Assembly (NCBI GenBank): GCA_019623805.1
Contig: CP053680.1
Coordinates: 930,001-994,000, forward strand
Direction: 5' to 3'
Length of the DNA: 64,000 nt
DNA from: Gammaproteobacteria bacterium (ex Lamellibrachia satsuma)
Lineage (GTDB): Bacteria > Pseudomonadota > Gammaproteobacteria > Chromatiales > Chromatiaceae
Of this stretch, positions 1-9,719 are shown in pieces. A program made the translations under genes and the position numbers. Numbering within the stretch: the stretch's first letter is position 1; the number at the start of each line of letters is the position of its first letter. The notes beneath the pieces are model-generated. The model had not been told where the DNA came from. It saw only the letters and a program-made list of their open reading frames with translations, and searched no databases.

Positions 1-200
1 CTCATCTAGACGCGCAAGTACCAAAGCAGAGAGAAGCGGCATTACCCGATAGCCGTGGGCCACCACAAGTTGGCCTGTTTAGCTGATCCACTGGAATGTC
101 TCCAAATCTCTCTAATGTGCAGCGAAATGCTGACTCGACAGGGAATCGACTGGTTTCGGAACTCTATTTGGCGGAAAAATGGGTAAAATCGTGCGGGTTT

Positions 201-350
201 TCAGGGCAGGGCTACCGGGTCTTTTGCCAATATCAGTGCTTCGATCCTGTCGTTCAACTCCGGATAGCGGAGGTAAAGGTCGAATATAAAATTCTGCAAG
301 GTATCTGCATCGATATTAGTCAGTTTCTCTTTGAGTGCATCGATGTTCAT
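201..350 (-). pseudogene. 49-codon fragment, probable remnant of a larger gene
   Basis: A short minus-strand frame starts at the ATG at 350 and ends at a TGA at 201. The protein starts MNIDALKEKL and continues with amphipathic helical sequence (NFIFDLYLRYPEL), which looks like the N-terminus of a helical repeat-type hypothetical protein. I do not recognise the family with certainty. The frame stays open upstream of the ATG back to a stop near 430, and the plus-strand frame over the same bases reads as low-quality protein. There is no clear ribosome binding site. It lies directly downstream of the Fic gene on the same strand. It could be a real tiny gene, but a truncated remnant is more likely. 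Bases 1-200 hold nothing else that I can support. Confidence 0.35.
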
Positions 351-443
351 TGGACAAAACGGAAATTCATTAAATCGTTCAGACTCGTGTAGATGAATTC
401 GCTCGCTCCAGAGCGAAGAGAATCATTTCCTCGTCAGACCAGA

Positions 444-1568
444 CTAAGCCGATTCAACAATCGCCAACTCATATCTGGTTGTTCTGCCGCCACCTGGTAA
501 CGGCGTTATAATGCCTTTTGCAACCAGGTCAGAAAGGTCACGGCTGGCTGTTCGATTGGGACACTTGGTGATCGCTTCATATTTCTTTGTCGTTATTCCG
601 CCTTCAAAGCCCTTTCGACCTTCAGCAAATACTCGGGATACCATCCTGGCCTGCCGGTCATTTAACTGATCGTCATAGGCTTCGTAGAAACGTGTCTTGA
701 CCAATACAAAGTTCACCTCTTCCCTGGCAATTCCCTGTGCCTTGATGATTGTGTCGGCGAAATAATCCAGCCAAACGTCAACATCCAGGTTTCCACGACT
801 CGTTTTCTCCAATTGCAGATAATAGGATTTCTTATCCGCCTCTATCGCCGTGGCAAGACAAGCCGTGGTCGGATAACTGAGAGACTGCGAAAGCGCATGG
901 TCAGCAACCGCCCTGCCGACTCGCCCGTTACCATCATCGAAGGGATGAATCACCTCGAACCAGAGATGCGCAATACCTGCTCGAGCAATCCCGGGTATTG
1001 ACTTATCCCCGTCCAGGGGACTGGTTTGGTTGTACCAGTTGATAAGCTTTGCCATTTCATCAGGCACCTGAGTCGCTGGCGGGGCCTCATAGTGAACCTT
1101 TTCATGACCGTAAGGACCGCTCAAGATCTGCATTGGCGAAGGATCATTGCGGTATGCGCCACGCAGAATAGACGTGTAGCGCTGCTCCGGAACAGCCATG
1201 GATTGCCACTTGCCCAGCAGGTCATCTGTCAGCGATGTTTGCCAGTTCTTGCGAACGTCCACCAGCAGCGAAGCTGCCCCCGCTGCTTTCTGGTCTGAGT
1301 TGTCCGGTAGCGTATCCGATGTGATTAAAGAGAGTAGCGACGACCTGACCGATTCCCTGTCCAGATCCTCGCCCTCAATGGCACTGGTTTTCATGGCCTC
1401 GGAAAGCATCAAGTCGATCATAGCATCCTCTCGGGATGCCATCGGTAGCGCATCAAAGCTGCCCGCCAGGCGCTCTGAGTTCAGGCGAAATTCAAGCTCC
1501 CGGTTTTCGAGCGCAAGCTTGTCGTAGTGGAAATCGGGCCAATCAGATTGTTGCCATATCCATCTCAT
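444..1568 (-). CDS. Fic family protein with N-terminal DUF4172-type domain (probable AMPylase)
   Basis: This 374-aa protein has the Fic signature HPFDDGNGR at residues 208-216. The His is the catalytic base, and the Asp/Gly/Asn/Arg residues form the anion hole and metal site that transfer AMP or another phosphate moiety to target hydroxyls. The opening MRWIWQQSDWP is the tryptophan-rich start of DUF4172, common in long Fic proteins, and it fixes the start codon. Residues 61-66 (TSAIEG) fit the inhibitory helix motif [S/T]xxxE[G/N] placed N-terminal to the Fic core, so activity is probably auto-inhibited (class II). The last 80 residues look like a winged helix, often used to bind DNA or targets. 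No separate antitoxin lies next to it. The ATG directly abuts a 27-bp palindrome and has no Shine-Dalgarno sequence. The substrate is unknown. Confidence 0.93.
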   Translation of the reverse strand: MRWIWQQSDWPDFHYDKLALENRELEFRLNSERLAGSFDALPMASREDAMIDLMLSEAMKTSAIEGEDLDRESVRSSLLSLITSDTLPDNSDQKAAGAASLLVDVRKNWQTSLTDDLLGKWQSMAVPEQRYTSILRGAYRNDPSPMQILSGPYGHEKVHYEAPPATQVPDEMAKLINWYNQTSPLDGDKSIPGIARAGIAHLWFEVIHPFDDGNGRVGRAVADHALSQSLSYPTTACLATAIEADKKSYYLQLEKTSRGNLDVDVWLDYFADTIIKAQGIAREEVNFVLVKTRFYEAYDDQLNDRQARMVSRVFAEGRKGFEGGITTKKYEAITKCPNRTASRDLSDLVAKGIITPLPGGGRTTRYELAIVESA

Positions 1569-1595
1569 GGCGTGATTCTAGCGCTTATTCACGCC
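1569..1595. promoter_or_regulatory. Palindromic operator candidate 1, next to the Fic start codon
   Basis: A 27-bp imperfect palindrome with GGCGTGA / TCACGCC ends and an A/T-rich centre abuts the Fic ATG. A second palindrome with the same ends lies at 1612-1638, centre-to-centre 43 bp, about four helical turns. The predicted transcription start falls inside this site, so a bound dimer would block initiation. Confidence 0.6.
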
Positions 1596-1601
1596 ATTAT
1601 A
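1596..1601 (-). promoter_or_regulatory. Minus-strand -10 element TATAAT for the Fic gene
   Basis: A perfect TATAAT reads on the minus strand 27 bp upstream of the Fic ATG. It lies immediately beside operator candidate 1 and about 10 bp from candidate 2. No good -35 hexamer is visible at 16-18 bp, so the promoter may need an activator or be weak. Confidence 0.5.
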
Positions 1602-1611
1602 TAGCCTTATT

Positions 1612-1638
1612 GGCGTGATTATGCTGCATAATCACGCC
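1612..1638. promoter_or_regulatory. Palindromic operator candidate 2 (perfect 13-bp arms)
   Basis: A perfect inverted repeat has 13-bp arms (GGCGTGATTATGC and its complement) around one base. It shares its ends with the palindrome at 1569-1595 and lies where the -35 region of the Fic promoter would be. The Fic protein has a C-terminal winged-helix-like region, so autoregulation is possible, but a separate repressor is equally possible. The remaining bases up to guaA (1639-1830) are AT-rich, with no gene. Confidence 0.65.
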
Positions 1639-1830
1639 ACACCCATCCGAGAAGACGTATCCGAACGCCTCCCATTAATACCATGACTGCACCAGTCTGC
1701 CTCTCATGGAATCGATGTCTCCTGTCTTACTACACGCAATAAATACCATGAAAAACACCATTGATGATGCAAATTACATTGTTGTTTTGATTAATTTTAT
1801 TATTATAAATCAATGCGTTAAGAATTCCAG

Positions 1831-3408
1831 TCACTCCCACTCAATCGTCGCCGGGGGCTTACTCGAAATATCATAAGCCACCCTCGCAATCCCCTGCACC
1901 TCGTTGATGATGCGCCGGGAAACCTCTTCCAGAAAATCGTAGGGCAGATGGGCAAACTTGGCTGTCATGAAATCCACGGTTTTCACGGCGCGCAGTGAAA
2001 CCACATATTCATAACGCCGCGTATCACCCACAACGCCGACAGACTTTACTGGAATAAAGACGGTAAACGCCTGACTCACTTCGTCATACAACTTGTGTTT
2101 GTAGAGTTCTTCAATGTAGATGTGATCCGCCTGGCGCAGCAGGTCCGCATACTCTTTCTTCACTTCGCCGAGAATACGCACACCGAGTCCCGGTCCGGGG
2201 AAGGGATGGCGGTAGATCATCTCGTAGGGCAGACCCAGTTCCACACCGATCTTACGTACTTCGTCCTTGAAGAGTTCACGCAGAGGCTCGATCAGCTCCA
2301 GCTTCATGTAGTCAGGCAATCCACCCACATTGTGGTGGGACTTGATGACATGCGCCTTGCCCGATTTTGCACCAGCAGATTCGATCACATCAGGATAGAT
2401 AGTTCCCTGGGCGAGGAACTCGACCTCATCCAGTTTGCTCGCCTCCTCCTCGAATATGTCGATAAAAAGATTGCCGATGATCTTGCGTTTCTGCTCGGGA
2501 TCAGAGACCCCTTTCAACGCCTTGAGGAAGCGATCCTCCGCATTGACCCTGATCACCGTCACACCCATGTGTTCGGCGAAGGTCGCCATGACCTGATCCC
2601 CTTCATGCAGACGCAGCAGGCCATTGTCGACAAAAACACAGGTCAGCTGATCGCCGATAGCTTTGTGTAACAGCGCCGCCACCACAGAGGAGTCGACGCC
2701 GCCGGAGAGTCCCAACACCACCTGCTTGTCACCCACCCGTTCACGGGCATGGTTGATGTTCTCCTCGATGATCTGCCCTGAGGTCCAGAGTGCCTCGCAA
2801 ACACAGATCTCAAACAGAAACTTGTCGATGATGCGCTTGCCCTGATGCGTATGGGTCACTTCCGGGTGAAACTGCAGGCCATAGAAGCCACGCACCTCGT
2901 CCGCCATACCGGCAAGCGGTGCGTTGCCGGTCTCACAGATGACATGGAAACCGTTCGGCAAAGCATCGACCCGGTCGCCATGACTCATCCAGACGTCCAG
3001 CAGGCCATAACCCTCTTCGCTGGTATGGTCCTCGATATCCCGCAATAGTTTGGAGTGTCCCCGTGCGCGCACCTGGGCATAACCGTATTCATGTTTGTCG
3101 GAAGGGGTCACACTGCCACCCAGCTGTGCCGCCATGGTCTGCATGCCGTAGCAGATGCCCAATACCGGCACGCCCAGTTCAAATATCTCCTGGGGAGCGC
3201 AGGGTGATTCATCCACAGTGGCCGTCTCCGGCCCGCCTGAGAGGATCACTCCAGCGGGTTTATCCCCGGTTAGCCCCTCATCCGCATTGTCATAGGGGTA
3301 GATCTCGCAATAGACTCCCGCCTCACGTACACGTCGAGCGATGAGTTGGGTGTACTGGGAGCCAAAGTCGAGGATAAGGATTCGATGGGCGTGGATGTCA
3401 GTGGTCAT
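1831..3408 (-). CDS. guaA: GMP synthase (glutamine-hydrolysing)
   Basis: This 525-aa enzyme converts XMP to GMP using ATP and glutamine, the last step of de novo guanine nucleotide synthesis. The N-terminal class I glutamine amidotransferase domain has the nucleophile Cys86 in GICYGMQ and the His/Glu of FHPEV. The central ATP-pyrophosphatase domain has the P-loop [10 protein letters not shown] near residue 230. The C-terminal dimerisation domain ends in the family-typical KPPATIEWE. The length matches the bacterial family. It lies downstream of guaB on the same strand with a 119-bp gap filled by a palindromic REP element, so the two genes may be co-transcribed through that hairpin. Confidence 0.98.
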   Translation of the reverse strand: MTTDIHAHRILILDFGSQYTQLIARRVREAGVYCEIYPYDNADEGLTGDKPAGVILSGGPETATVDESPCAPQEIFELGVPVLGICYGMQTMAAQLGGSVTPSDKHEYGYAQVRARGHSKLLRDIEDHTSEEGYGLLDVWMSHGDRVDALPNGFHVICETGNAPLAGMADEVRGFYGLQFHPEVTHTHQGKRIIDKFLFEICVCEALWTSGQIIEENINHARERVGDKQVVLGLSGGVDSSVVAALLHKAIGDQLTCVFVDNGLLRLHEGDQVMATFAEHMGVTVIRVNAEDRFLKALKGVSDPEQKRKIIGNLFIDIFEEEASKLDEVEFLAQGTIYPDVIESAGAKSGKAHVIKSHHNVGGLPDYMKLELIEPLRELFKDEVRKIGVELGLPYEMIYRHPFPGPGLGVRILGEVKKEYADLLRQADHIYIEELYKHKLYDEVSQAFTVFIPVKSVGVVGDTRRYEYVVSLRAVKTVDFMTAKFAHLPYDFLEEVSRRIINEVQGIARVAYDISSKPPATIEWE

Positions 3409-3429
3409 GACGATAATCCTGAATGTACC

Positions 3430-3496
3430 GTAGGAGCGGCGCCTCGCCGCGAATTAGCCCAAATTCGGGGAAATCGCGGCGAGGCGCCGCTCCTAC
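3430..3496. repeat. REP-like perfect hairpin between guaB and guaA
   Basis: Two perfect 23-bp inverted arms (3430-3452 and 3474-3496), each beginning GTAGGAGCGGCGCC on its own strand, flank a 21-base loop. The GTAG start followed by a GC-rich stem is the hallmark of REP sequences mobilised by RAYT (TnpA_REP) transposases. It could also modulate guaB-guaA read-through or mRNA stability. Confidence 0.85.
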
Positions 3497-3527
3497 AGGT
3501 TGCAAATAGCGTTTAGAAAGACACAGA

Positions 3528-4994
3528 TCAGTCGCGACGATAGTTCGGCGCTTCCTTGGTGATGGTAACGTCATGCACATGAGACTCGGTCATGCCTGCA
3601 TTGGTTACCCGCACGAACTCCGGCTTGGTACGCATCTCATCGATGGTGGCGCAACCGGTATAACCCATGCTGGAGCGGATACCACCGATAATCTGGTAGA
3701 TGATGCTCAGAGCGGTCCCCTTATAAGGCACCCTTCCCTCGATGCCCTCCGGCACCAACTTCTCCTTGTCCTGGGTATCTTCCTGGAAATAGCGATCGCT
3801 GGAGCCCTGCTTGCCCGACATGGCGCCCAGAGAGCCCATGCCGCGATAGGATTTGTAGGAACGCCCCTGGAAGATCTCAACGTCACCAGGAGATTCATCG
3901 GTACCGGCAAACATGCCGCCGATCATCACCGAATAAGCACCGGCTGCGAGTACCTTGGCAATATCACCGGAGTAGCGCAGGCCACCATCCGCAATCAGCG
4001 GCACACCGGTGCCCTCCAGCGCTTTGGCGATATTTGATACAGCCGTCACCTGGGGTACCCCCACACCGGCAACGATGCGGGTGGTACAGATCGAACCGGG
4101 ACCGATACCGACCTTCACCGCATCTGCACCGGCATCCACCAAGGCACGAGCCGCGGCTGCTGTGGCGATGTTGCCGCCGATCACCTGTACTTGTGGATAG
4201 TGCTTTTTCACCCAAGCCACCCGGTCGAGCACACCTTGGGAGTGGCCGTGGGCGGTATCCACCACGATGACATCGACTCCGGCCGCAGCCAGCTGTTCGA
4301 CACGCTCCTCGGTGCCGGCACCCACCCCGACCGCAGCACCCACCCGCAGGCGCTCCTGATCGTCACGGCAGGCATTGGGATTGTCTTTCGCTTTTTGGAT
4401 ATCCTTCACGGTAATCATGCCGCGCAGCTTGAAATCGTCGTTCACCACCAGCACCTTCTCGATACGGTGTTTGTGCAGCAGGTTGAGCACCTTGTCCCGG
4501 TCGGCACCCTCTTTTACCGTAACGAGGTTCTCCTTACGGGTCATGATATTGCGTACCGGATCATCCATCTTGCGCTCGAAGCGCAGATCACGGCTGGTTA
4601 CGATGCCGACCAGGTCATCGCCATCCACCACCGGCACCCCGGAAATATTGTTGGCCCGGGTCAACTCCACGACCTCACCAATACTGATATTCGGCCCAAC
4701 GGTGATCGGCTCGCGGATAACCCCACTCTCATACTTCTTGACGCTTGCGACCTCCTGGGCCTGCTGCTCCGGCGTCATATTTTTATGCACGATACCGATG
4801 CCGCCCTCCAGCGCCAATGCAATGGCGAACTTGGCTTCGGTAACCGTGTCCATCGCCGCAGAGACCAGTGGGATGCTGAGCTCGATCTCGCGGGTAAGCT
4901 TGGTGCGCAGCTCCACGTCCTTGGGCAGGATGGTGGAGTGCGCCGGCACCAGCAAAACATCGTCAAAAGTAAGGGCTTCCTCGATAACACGCAT
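3528..4994 (-). CDS. guaB: Inosine-5'-monophosphate dehydrogenase
   Basis: IMP dehydrogenase oxidises IMP to XMP with NAD+, the committed step to guanine nucleotides. The chosen start (ATG at 4994, protein [10 protein letters not shown]) gives 488 aa, the usual length. The same frame runs on to 5189 but gains only non-homologous sequence. A TIM barrel is interrupted by a tandem CBS (Bateman) domain at about residues 95-205. The active-site loop GPGSICTTR carries the catalytic Cys303, and the flap region follows. A GGAAACG sequence upstream can serve as the ribosome binding site. The gene is divergent from xseA and upstream of guaA, the same arrangement as in E. coli. Confidence 0.98.
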   Translation of the reverse strand: MRVIEEALTFDDVLLVPAHSTILPKDVELRTKLTREIELSIPLVSAAMDTVTEAKFAIALALEGGIGIVHKNMTPEQQAQEVASVKKYESGVIREPITVGPNISIGEVVELTRANNISGVPVVDGDDLVGIVTSRDLRFERKMDDPVRNIMTRKENLVTVKEGADRDKVLNLLHKHRIEKVLVVNDDFKLRGMITVKDIQKAKDNPNACRDDQERLRVGAAVGVGAGTEERVEQLAAAGVDVIVVDTAHGHSQGVLDRVAWVKKHYPQVQVIGGNIATAAAARALVDAGADAVKVGIGPGSICTTRIVAGVGVPQVTAVSNIAKALEGTGVPLIADGGLRYSGDIAKVLAAGAYSVMIGGMFAGTDESPGDVEIFQGRSYKSYRGMGSLGAMSGKQGSSDRYFQEDTQDKEKLVPEGIEGRVPYKGTALSIIYQIIGGIRSSMGYTGCATIDEMRTKPEFVRVTNAGMTESHVHDVTITKEAPNYRRD

Positions 4995-5188
4995 AGTTTT
5001 CGTTTCCGGGTCGGGTGAACTTAGCCGGGCATTATAGAATTTGACGCCAGACCGGTAAACTGGATAGCCTGACGAATGACAAAAATAGCGGAAAAATTCG
5101 GCTATCGAATGATTTTTCCTCTGAAATCCGGGATTTTCGGCTGGCAAAACCCCATCCCGTCTCAGTTGGAGAGCGCCGCGAGGTAACA

Positions 5189-6538
5189 ATGCAGCCAGAA
5201 CTCAATAATCAACGCGACATCTATTCCATATCCCGTCTTGTCCGGGAGACCCGTGCTGTGCTGGAAGGCAGCTTCCCGCTGCTCTGGATCGAGGGTGAGA
5301 TATCCAACCTCGCAAAACCAGCCTCCGGACATATCTACTTCTCCCTGAAAGACGAGGCAGCCCAGGTACGCTGCGCCATGTTCCGCATGAAGCGACAGCG
5401 TCTGCGTTTTCAACCGGAGAACGGGCAGCAGGTGTTGATCCGCGCCCGCATCAGCCTCTACGAGGCAAGAGGTGAGTTCCAGCTCATCGCGGAGCATATG
5501 GAACCCTCCGGTGAAGGGGCGCTGCGGCTCGCCTTCGACCTACTCAAACAGAAACTGGCGGATGAGGGGCTCTTCGACAGCCGCCACAAACAGCCACTGC
5601 CCAGCCTGCCGGCACAGATCGGCCTCATCACCTCACCTTCCGGGGCCGCCGTGCGTGATCTGTTGACCGTGCTGCAGCGGCGCTTTCCGGCGATACCCGT
5701 GGTCATCTACCCGGTAGCGGTGCAGGGCAAAGAGGCTCCGGCTCAGATCATCCGTAAAATCGAACTCGCCAACCGCCGGGCCGAGTGCGACCTGCTGATC
5801 CTCAGCCGTGGAGGCGGTTCCCTTGAGGATCTGCAGGCCTTCAACGATGAGCAGGTGGCCCGCGCGATCTATGCCTCCAGAATTCCACTGGTCACCGGCA
5901 TCGGCCACGAGATCGACTTCACGATTGCCGACTTCGTCGCCGATCAGCGGGCCGCCACACCCTCGGCTGCCGCCGAGCTGGTCAGCCCGGATCAAGCAGC
6001 CTGGCGGCTCCGACTGCAGCGTCTCCAGCAGCAGATGACCCTGCGCTGGGAGCAGCAGTTCTCAAACTACCGGGAGCGACTGAACAGCCTGTCGGGGCGG
6101 CTGGAACGCCAGCATATCGGGCAGCAGCTGCAACAGCGCAGCCAGCGTTTGGATGAACTGAATCAACGGCTGCTGCAGAGCCAAAGACAACTGGCAGAGC
6201 GGCAACAGAGCCGTCTGCAGAGCCTACAGACCCGTCTTCTGGCCCAGTCACCGGAACGGCAGATCGAACGTCTGAAGTTCAGCCACAAGACACTGCAGTC
6301 ACGATTGCGCCAGCAAATCGAAGGAAAGATTGTCAGACAACACAACCGTTTGAGCCAACTGGCAAGGGACCTGCACACCCTGAGTCCACTGAATACCCTG
6401 GAACGGGGTTATGCCATCGTCTCCCGAGAGAAGGACGGGCAGATCATCCATGCAGCCGACGAGGTGGCAGTGGGTGATACAGTCAAGGCAAGAGTCGCCA
6501 AGGGACAACTGACCTGCCAGGTAACGTCCGTAGACTAG
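5189..6538 (+). CDS. xseA: Exodeoxyribonuclease VII large subunit
   Basis: This is the large subunit of exonuclease VII, which degrades single-stranded DNA to oligonucleotides together with XseB. The 449-aa protein starts with an OB-fold domain ([14 protein letters not shown], about residues 13-100). The catalytic core follows, with the conserved [13 protein letters not shown] and [16 protein letters not shown] motifs. A long Gln/Arg-rich coiled coil (about residues 270-380) and a C-terminal segment (LERGYAIV) complete the family layout. It is transcribed divergently from guaB. xseB is not in the window. Confidence 0.97.
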   Translation: MQPELNNQRDIYSISRLVRETRAVLEGSFPLLWIEGEISNLAKPASGHIYFSLKDEAAQVRCAMFRMKRQRLRFQPENGQQVLIRARISLYEARGEFQLIAEHMEPSGEGALRLAFDLLKQKLADEGLFDSRHKQPLPSLPAQIGLITSPSGAAVRDLLTVLQRRFPAIPVVIYPVAVQGKEAPAQIIRKIELANRRAECDLLILSRGGGSLEDLQAFNDEQVARAIYASRIPLVTGIGHEIDFTIADFVADQRAATPSAAAELVSPDQAAWRLRLQRLQQQMTLRWEQQFSNYRERLNSLSGRLERQHIGQQLQQRSQRLDELNQRLLQSQRQLAERQQSRLQSLQTRLLAQSPERQIERLKFSHKTLQSRLRQQIEGKIVRQHNRLSQLARDLHTLSPLNTLERGYAIVSREKDGQIIHAADEVAVGDTVKARVAKGQLTCQVTSVD

Positions 6539-6567
6539 CCGGTTATCCGCATAAAGTCGCCCAGCTC

Positions 6568-6743
6568 GTAGGTTGGGTTAGGTGCATATCATCACCCAAG
6601 GTAATCTTGCCCGCCAAAGCCAAGCATGCACCGTAACCCAACATTCTTCGTAAATTTCTTGCTCAGCTGTTGGGTTACGAAACGCGCTATACAGAGTCAA
6701 TAAACAGACAATCTGGCATCGTTGCGTTTCTAACCCAACCTAC
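6568..6743. repeat. Two-module REP-like inverted repeat
   Basis: The outer arms are a perfect 14-bp inverted repeat, GTAGGTTGGGTTAG at 6568-6581 and its complement at 6730-6743. Inside are two hairpin modules. The first pairs 6572-6587 with 6626-6642 (GTTGGGTTA..GGTGCAT). The second pairs 6669-6685 with about 6724-6739 (GTTGGGTTACGAAACGC). It fills the convergent gap between xseA and the Lon-like gene. It resembles REP or MITE-type repeats and may help end transcription from both sides. Confidence 0.75.
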
Positions 6744-6784
6744 GTTTTTGCAACGATGGTTTTTAGCAAAACACCCGGTAGCGT

Positions 6785-9178
6785 TCACTCCCCAACCGTG
6801 TGCCCGGACAAGGACAATCTCAAGGCAAACCACTCGGCCAACCGCGCCTGAACCTTGCCGTTGAGTGTCTCTTCTGAATAGAGCCCCTGATCATCCGCCA
6901 CTCCGGCGGGTAATCCCGTCAGCAACTCCAGCGCCTGCTCCACATGCTTTACGGCATACACATGGAATTGCCCCGCTTCTGCCGCCTCGACAACGGCGCG
7001 CTTCAACATCAGGTCACGCACATTCGTCTCAGGAATAATGACGCCCTGTGTACCATCCAGACCCCGTTTGTCACAGATATCGAAAAAACCCTCAATCTTC
7101 TCGCAAACGCCGCCAATCGGCTGCATCTCGCCATGCTGATTGACGGAACCTGTGATCGCCAAAGACTGGCGGATTGGAATATCCCCCAGTACGGATAAAA
7201 GCGCACAGAGTTCACCGGCGGAGGCACTGTCTCCCTCCACTTCTCCATAGGTCTGTTCGAAAACCAGTGTGGCGGCCACGGAGAGCGGCTGGTAACGCGC
7301 GTAGCGGCGATTGAGGTAGGCCGCCAGGATGAAGACGCCCTTGCTGTGAATGGGACCGCCCTGATCCACTTCCCGCTCGATGTCGATGACTTCACCGCTG
7401 CCAATTCGTGCAGTGGCGCTGATTCGATTTGGCAGGCCAAACGCGTGATCACCCACCTGAACCACAGCGAGACCATTCACCCGCCCCAATTGAATGCCGT
7501 CAGTATCGATCATCAGGGTGCCATTCAGGATTTCCTGCTGCAGCAATTCACAATATTGACTCACCCGACGCAACTGTTGCTGTATGGCCCATTGCACGTG
7601 CTCGGCTCCGATCGATTCACTGTCGAGCGCTTCTGCCCTGTAATCCGATTCTTTAAGCAGATCCAGCAGACTGCCGATGTGCAACGACAACTTTTCACCG
7701 TTCCCGGCATTTCTGGCGGCCTCTTCGATGAGGCGCTGAACCGCGGCCTTGGTAACGGGATGCAACCCCTCCTGTCGCTGTAACGTCGCAATGAGCCGCG
7801 CAAACATCTCATCGTTACCGTTTTCCCGTGGCAGTGACTCGGAAAAATCAGCCACCACCTTGAAGAGCGTGCCGAAGTCAGAATCGTAGGCCTTCAACAG
7901 ATGATATATCTGACGATCACCGATCAGCACCACTTTAAGATCAATCGGGATAGGATCGGGTTCCAGGGTGATAGTGCTGAGCATGCTGAGTTGCCGCTCC
8001 AGCGGTTCAATACGAACCTCACGAGAGTTCAGTGTGCGCTTCAGGGCATCCCAGGCAAACCCGTTCGACAACAACTTTTCGGCGTCCAGCACCAGAAACC
8101 CGTCGTTGGCCCGGTGCAGCGCACCCGGTTTGATGAGGGTGAAATCGGTGGCCAGCGTACCCATGCGGGCCCGGTGTTCCACCCTGCCCAATAGATTCTG
8201 ATAGGTGGGGTTGGGTTCGTAGATGATCGGCACCGCCGGCCCATCCCTGTTGTCCACCAACAGATTGATCCTGTAACGCGTAAAACGGGGATCATCTGCC
8301 TCAATAAGGTTTCCCGCCTCATCTTCGTTATTGCGAAAGCGTTCGAGGTTATCGAGTACGTCCGATCTGACCTGATCGAGATAGCTGACCAGTTCCGCCT
8401 GTTCCACATATTTGCGGGTCAGTTCACCCACCAGCCGATTGACGACCAGTTCGGCCACCTCCTGCTCCAGCGCCTTGTAACGCACACGCATCTCACGCTG
8501 CCATAGAGGAATCTGCCCCAGGGTATCCCTGAGCTCCCGGTGAAACGCCTCAATTTTGGACTCTATCTTCGAGCGTTCTTCCTCCGGCAGTTCCCGAAAC
8601 GCCTCGGCACTGAGGATCTTGTCGTCCTTCAGCGGTACCAGCGAGTAGCCGTTGGGGGAGTGTAGTAAGGCAATGCCCTGCTGCCGGGTCCTGTCACCAA
8701 AATCCGCAGCTATCTTCTCTTCCTGCTCCTGCAACGAAGCGGTGATCTCCTCGGCTCGGTGACGAAACTCTTTGCTCTGCAGAGCAGCCGGGATTGCGCC
8801 CAACAGATCGCCCACCAGAATCTCCATATCCTGACGCAGCATTCTGCCCATACCGGGAGGCAGACACAGGGTCTGAGGTTGATTGGGATCATCAAAGTTG
8901 GCGACGTAACACCAATCAAGTGAACGTTTGCCAGCAGGCTGACTGAGCCTGTTCAGGGTGTCGGTAACGACCCGGTGACGTCCTACACCGGTGGAACCCA
9001 TGACGTAGAGGTTGTAACCCTCATGAGGAATGCCCACACCAAAACGGAGCGACTCCAATACCCGCTCCTGTCCGATGATTTCAGGGAGGATCTCAAGGGT
9101 TTCTGTGGTGTTGAAATCAAGCCCGCCAAGATCACATGCATGATAGAGAAGGGAAACATCGAGGGACTTGATATCCAT
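6785..9178 (-). CDS. Lon-like ATP-dependent protease (YcbZ/LonB-type, AAA_32 plus Lon_C)
   Basis: This 797-aa protein joins an ATPase-like region to a C-terminal Lon protease domain. The Ser-Lys dyad is visible as Ser653 (GDSASAGEL) and Lys694 (CEKIEGFF), 41 residues apart as in Lon. The Walker A equivalent is GSTGVGRHR at 61-69, with Arg where canonical P-loops have Lys, as is usual in this family. A long inserted helical region (about 150-280) precedes the ATPase core. It lacks the LAN substrate domain of classical Lon. It is expected to degrade or remodel proteins in the cytoplasm, but substrates are unknown. Its start lies 2 bp from the stop of the Host_attach gene, so the two are probably co-transcribed. 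Confidence 0.92.
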   Translation of the reverse strand: MDIKSLDVSLLYHACDLGGLDFNTTETLEILPEIIGQERVLESLRFGVGIPHEGYNLYVMGSTGVGRHRVVTDTLNRLSQPAGKRSLDWCYVANFDDPNQPQTLCLPPGMGRMLRQDMEILVGDLLGAIPAALQSKEFRHRAEEITASLQEQEEKIAADFGDRTRQQGIALLHSPNGYSLVPLKDDKILSAEAFRELPEEERSKIESKIEAFHRELRDTLGQIPLWQREMRVRYKALEQEVAELVVNRLVGELTRKYVEQAELVSYLDQVRSDVLDNLERFRNNEDEAGNLIEADDPRFTRYRINLLVDNRDGPAVPIIYEPNPTYQNLLGRVEHRARMGTLATDFTLIKPGALHRANDGFLVLDAEKLLSNGFAWDALKRTLNSREVRIEPLERQLSMLSTITLEPDPIPIDLKVVLIGDRQIYHLLKAYDSDFGTLFKVVADFSESLPRENGNDEMFARLIATLQRQEGLHPVTKAAVQRLIEEAARNAGNGEKLSLHIGSLLDLLKESDYRAEALDSESIGAEHVQWAIQQQLRRVSQYCELLQQEILNGTLMIDTDGIQLGRVNGLAVVQVGDHAFGLPNRISATARIGSGEVIDIEREVDQGGPIHSKGVFILAAYLNRRYARYQPLSVAATLVFEQTYGEVEGDSASAGELCALLSVLGDIPIRQSLAITGSVNQHGEMQPIGGVCEKIEGFFDICDKRGLDGTQGVIIPETNVRDLMLKRAVVEAAEAGQFHVYAVKHVEQALELLTGLPAGVADDQGLYSEETLNGKVQARLAEWFALRLSLSGHTVGE

Positions 9179-9180
9179 CG

Positions 9181-9579
9181 TCAGAGATATTCGGGCAGAT
9201 GTTTCCTGATCTGTGCCGGATCCATTGCCGCGAGGTTTTTATCAACCTCGCCGAGAATCAGCTGTTTCAGGGAGTCGCTTTCATGCTTGCGCAGCATGCC
9301 GAGAAAAGCGGGGGCAGCCAGCAGATAGAGCTTGCGAAACTCGCCGGTTTTGCGTCCTGCCTCAAGGGTGGCACAGACATGCGCGGCAAAACGATCGGCA
9401 CCGTCCTGCTTGTGTTCATCCGGCTCCCCTTCAGGTTTGTCAGAAATGAGGTCACCTTCGTGCAGACGTGCCTCAGGGTGGCTTAGTGTCTGGATCTCCT
9501 GCAAAGACCCGGCGGACTTTTCTACTGAAAAAATTCTGGCACGACTCGCATCTGCTGCAACTACCCAAGTCATCGACAT
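9181..9579 (-). CDS. Host attachment family protein (Host_attach domain)
   Basis: This 132-aa protein opens with TWVVAADASRARIF and carries LLAAPAFLGMLR and a C-terminal IRKHLPEYL, all characteristic of PF10116. The name comes from Agrobacterium plant attachment work. The family is widespread in bacteria without hosts, and the fold resembles the archaeal release factor/eRF1-like domain, so the biochemical role is open. No signal peptide is present, so it is cytoplasmic. It is the likely first gene of a pair with the Lon-like protease, 2 bp downstream. Confidence 0.88.
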   Translation of the reverse strand: MSMTWVVAADASRARIFSVEKSAGSLQEIQTLSHPEARLHEGDLISDKPEGEPDEHKQDGADRFAAHVCATLEAGRKTGEFRKLYLLAAPAFLGMLRKHESDSLKQLILGEVDKNLAAMDPAQIRKHLPEYL

Positions 9580-9719
9580 ATTGAACTCCCCTGCTATTTT
9601 AATTGAGCGACCGCCGCTACCTTCAACCAGACCGTATCAATACGGCCCGGTCAAGCTGTCTCTACTTAAAGATTAAACCCGTTTGCATCAACTGGCTATT
9701 GCGCGAAATCAGGAATCAC

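Noticed and set aside
96..392. 98-codon plus-strand frame at the left edge
   Set aside because: No ribosome binding site or family feature was seen, and the opposite strand of the same stretch reads as more protein-like sequence.
4191..5018. Long open frame on the plus strand inside guaB (275 codons)
   Set aside because: It is antisense to a full-length, clearly conserved guaB, has no family motif or ribosome binding site, and shows the His/Asp-rich look of a shadow frame.
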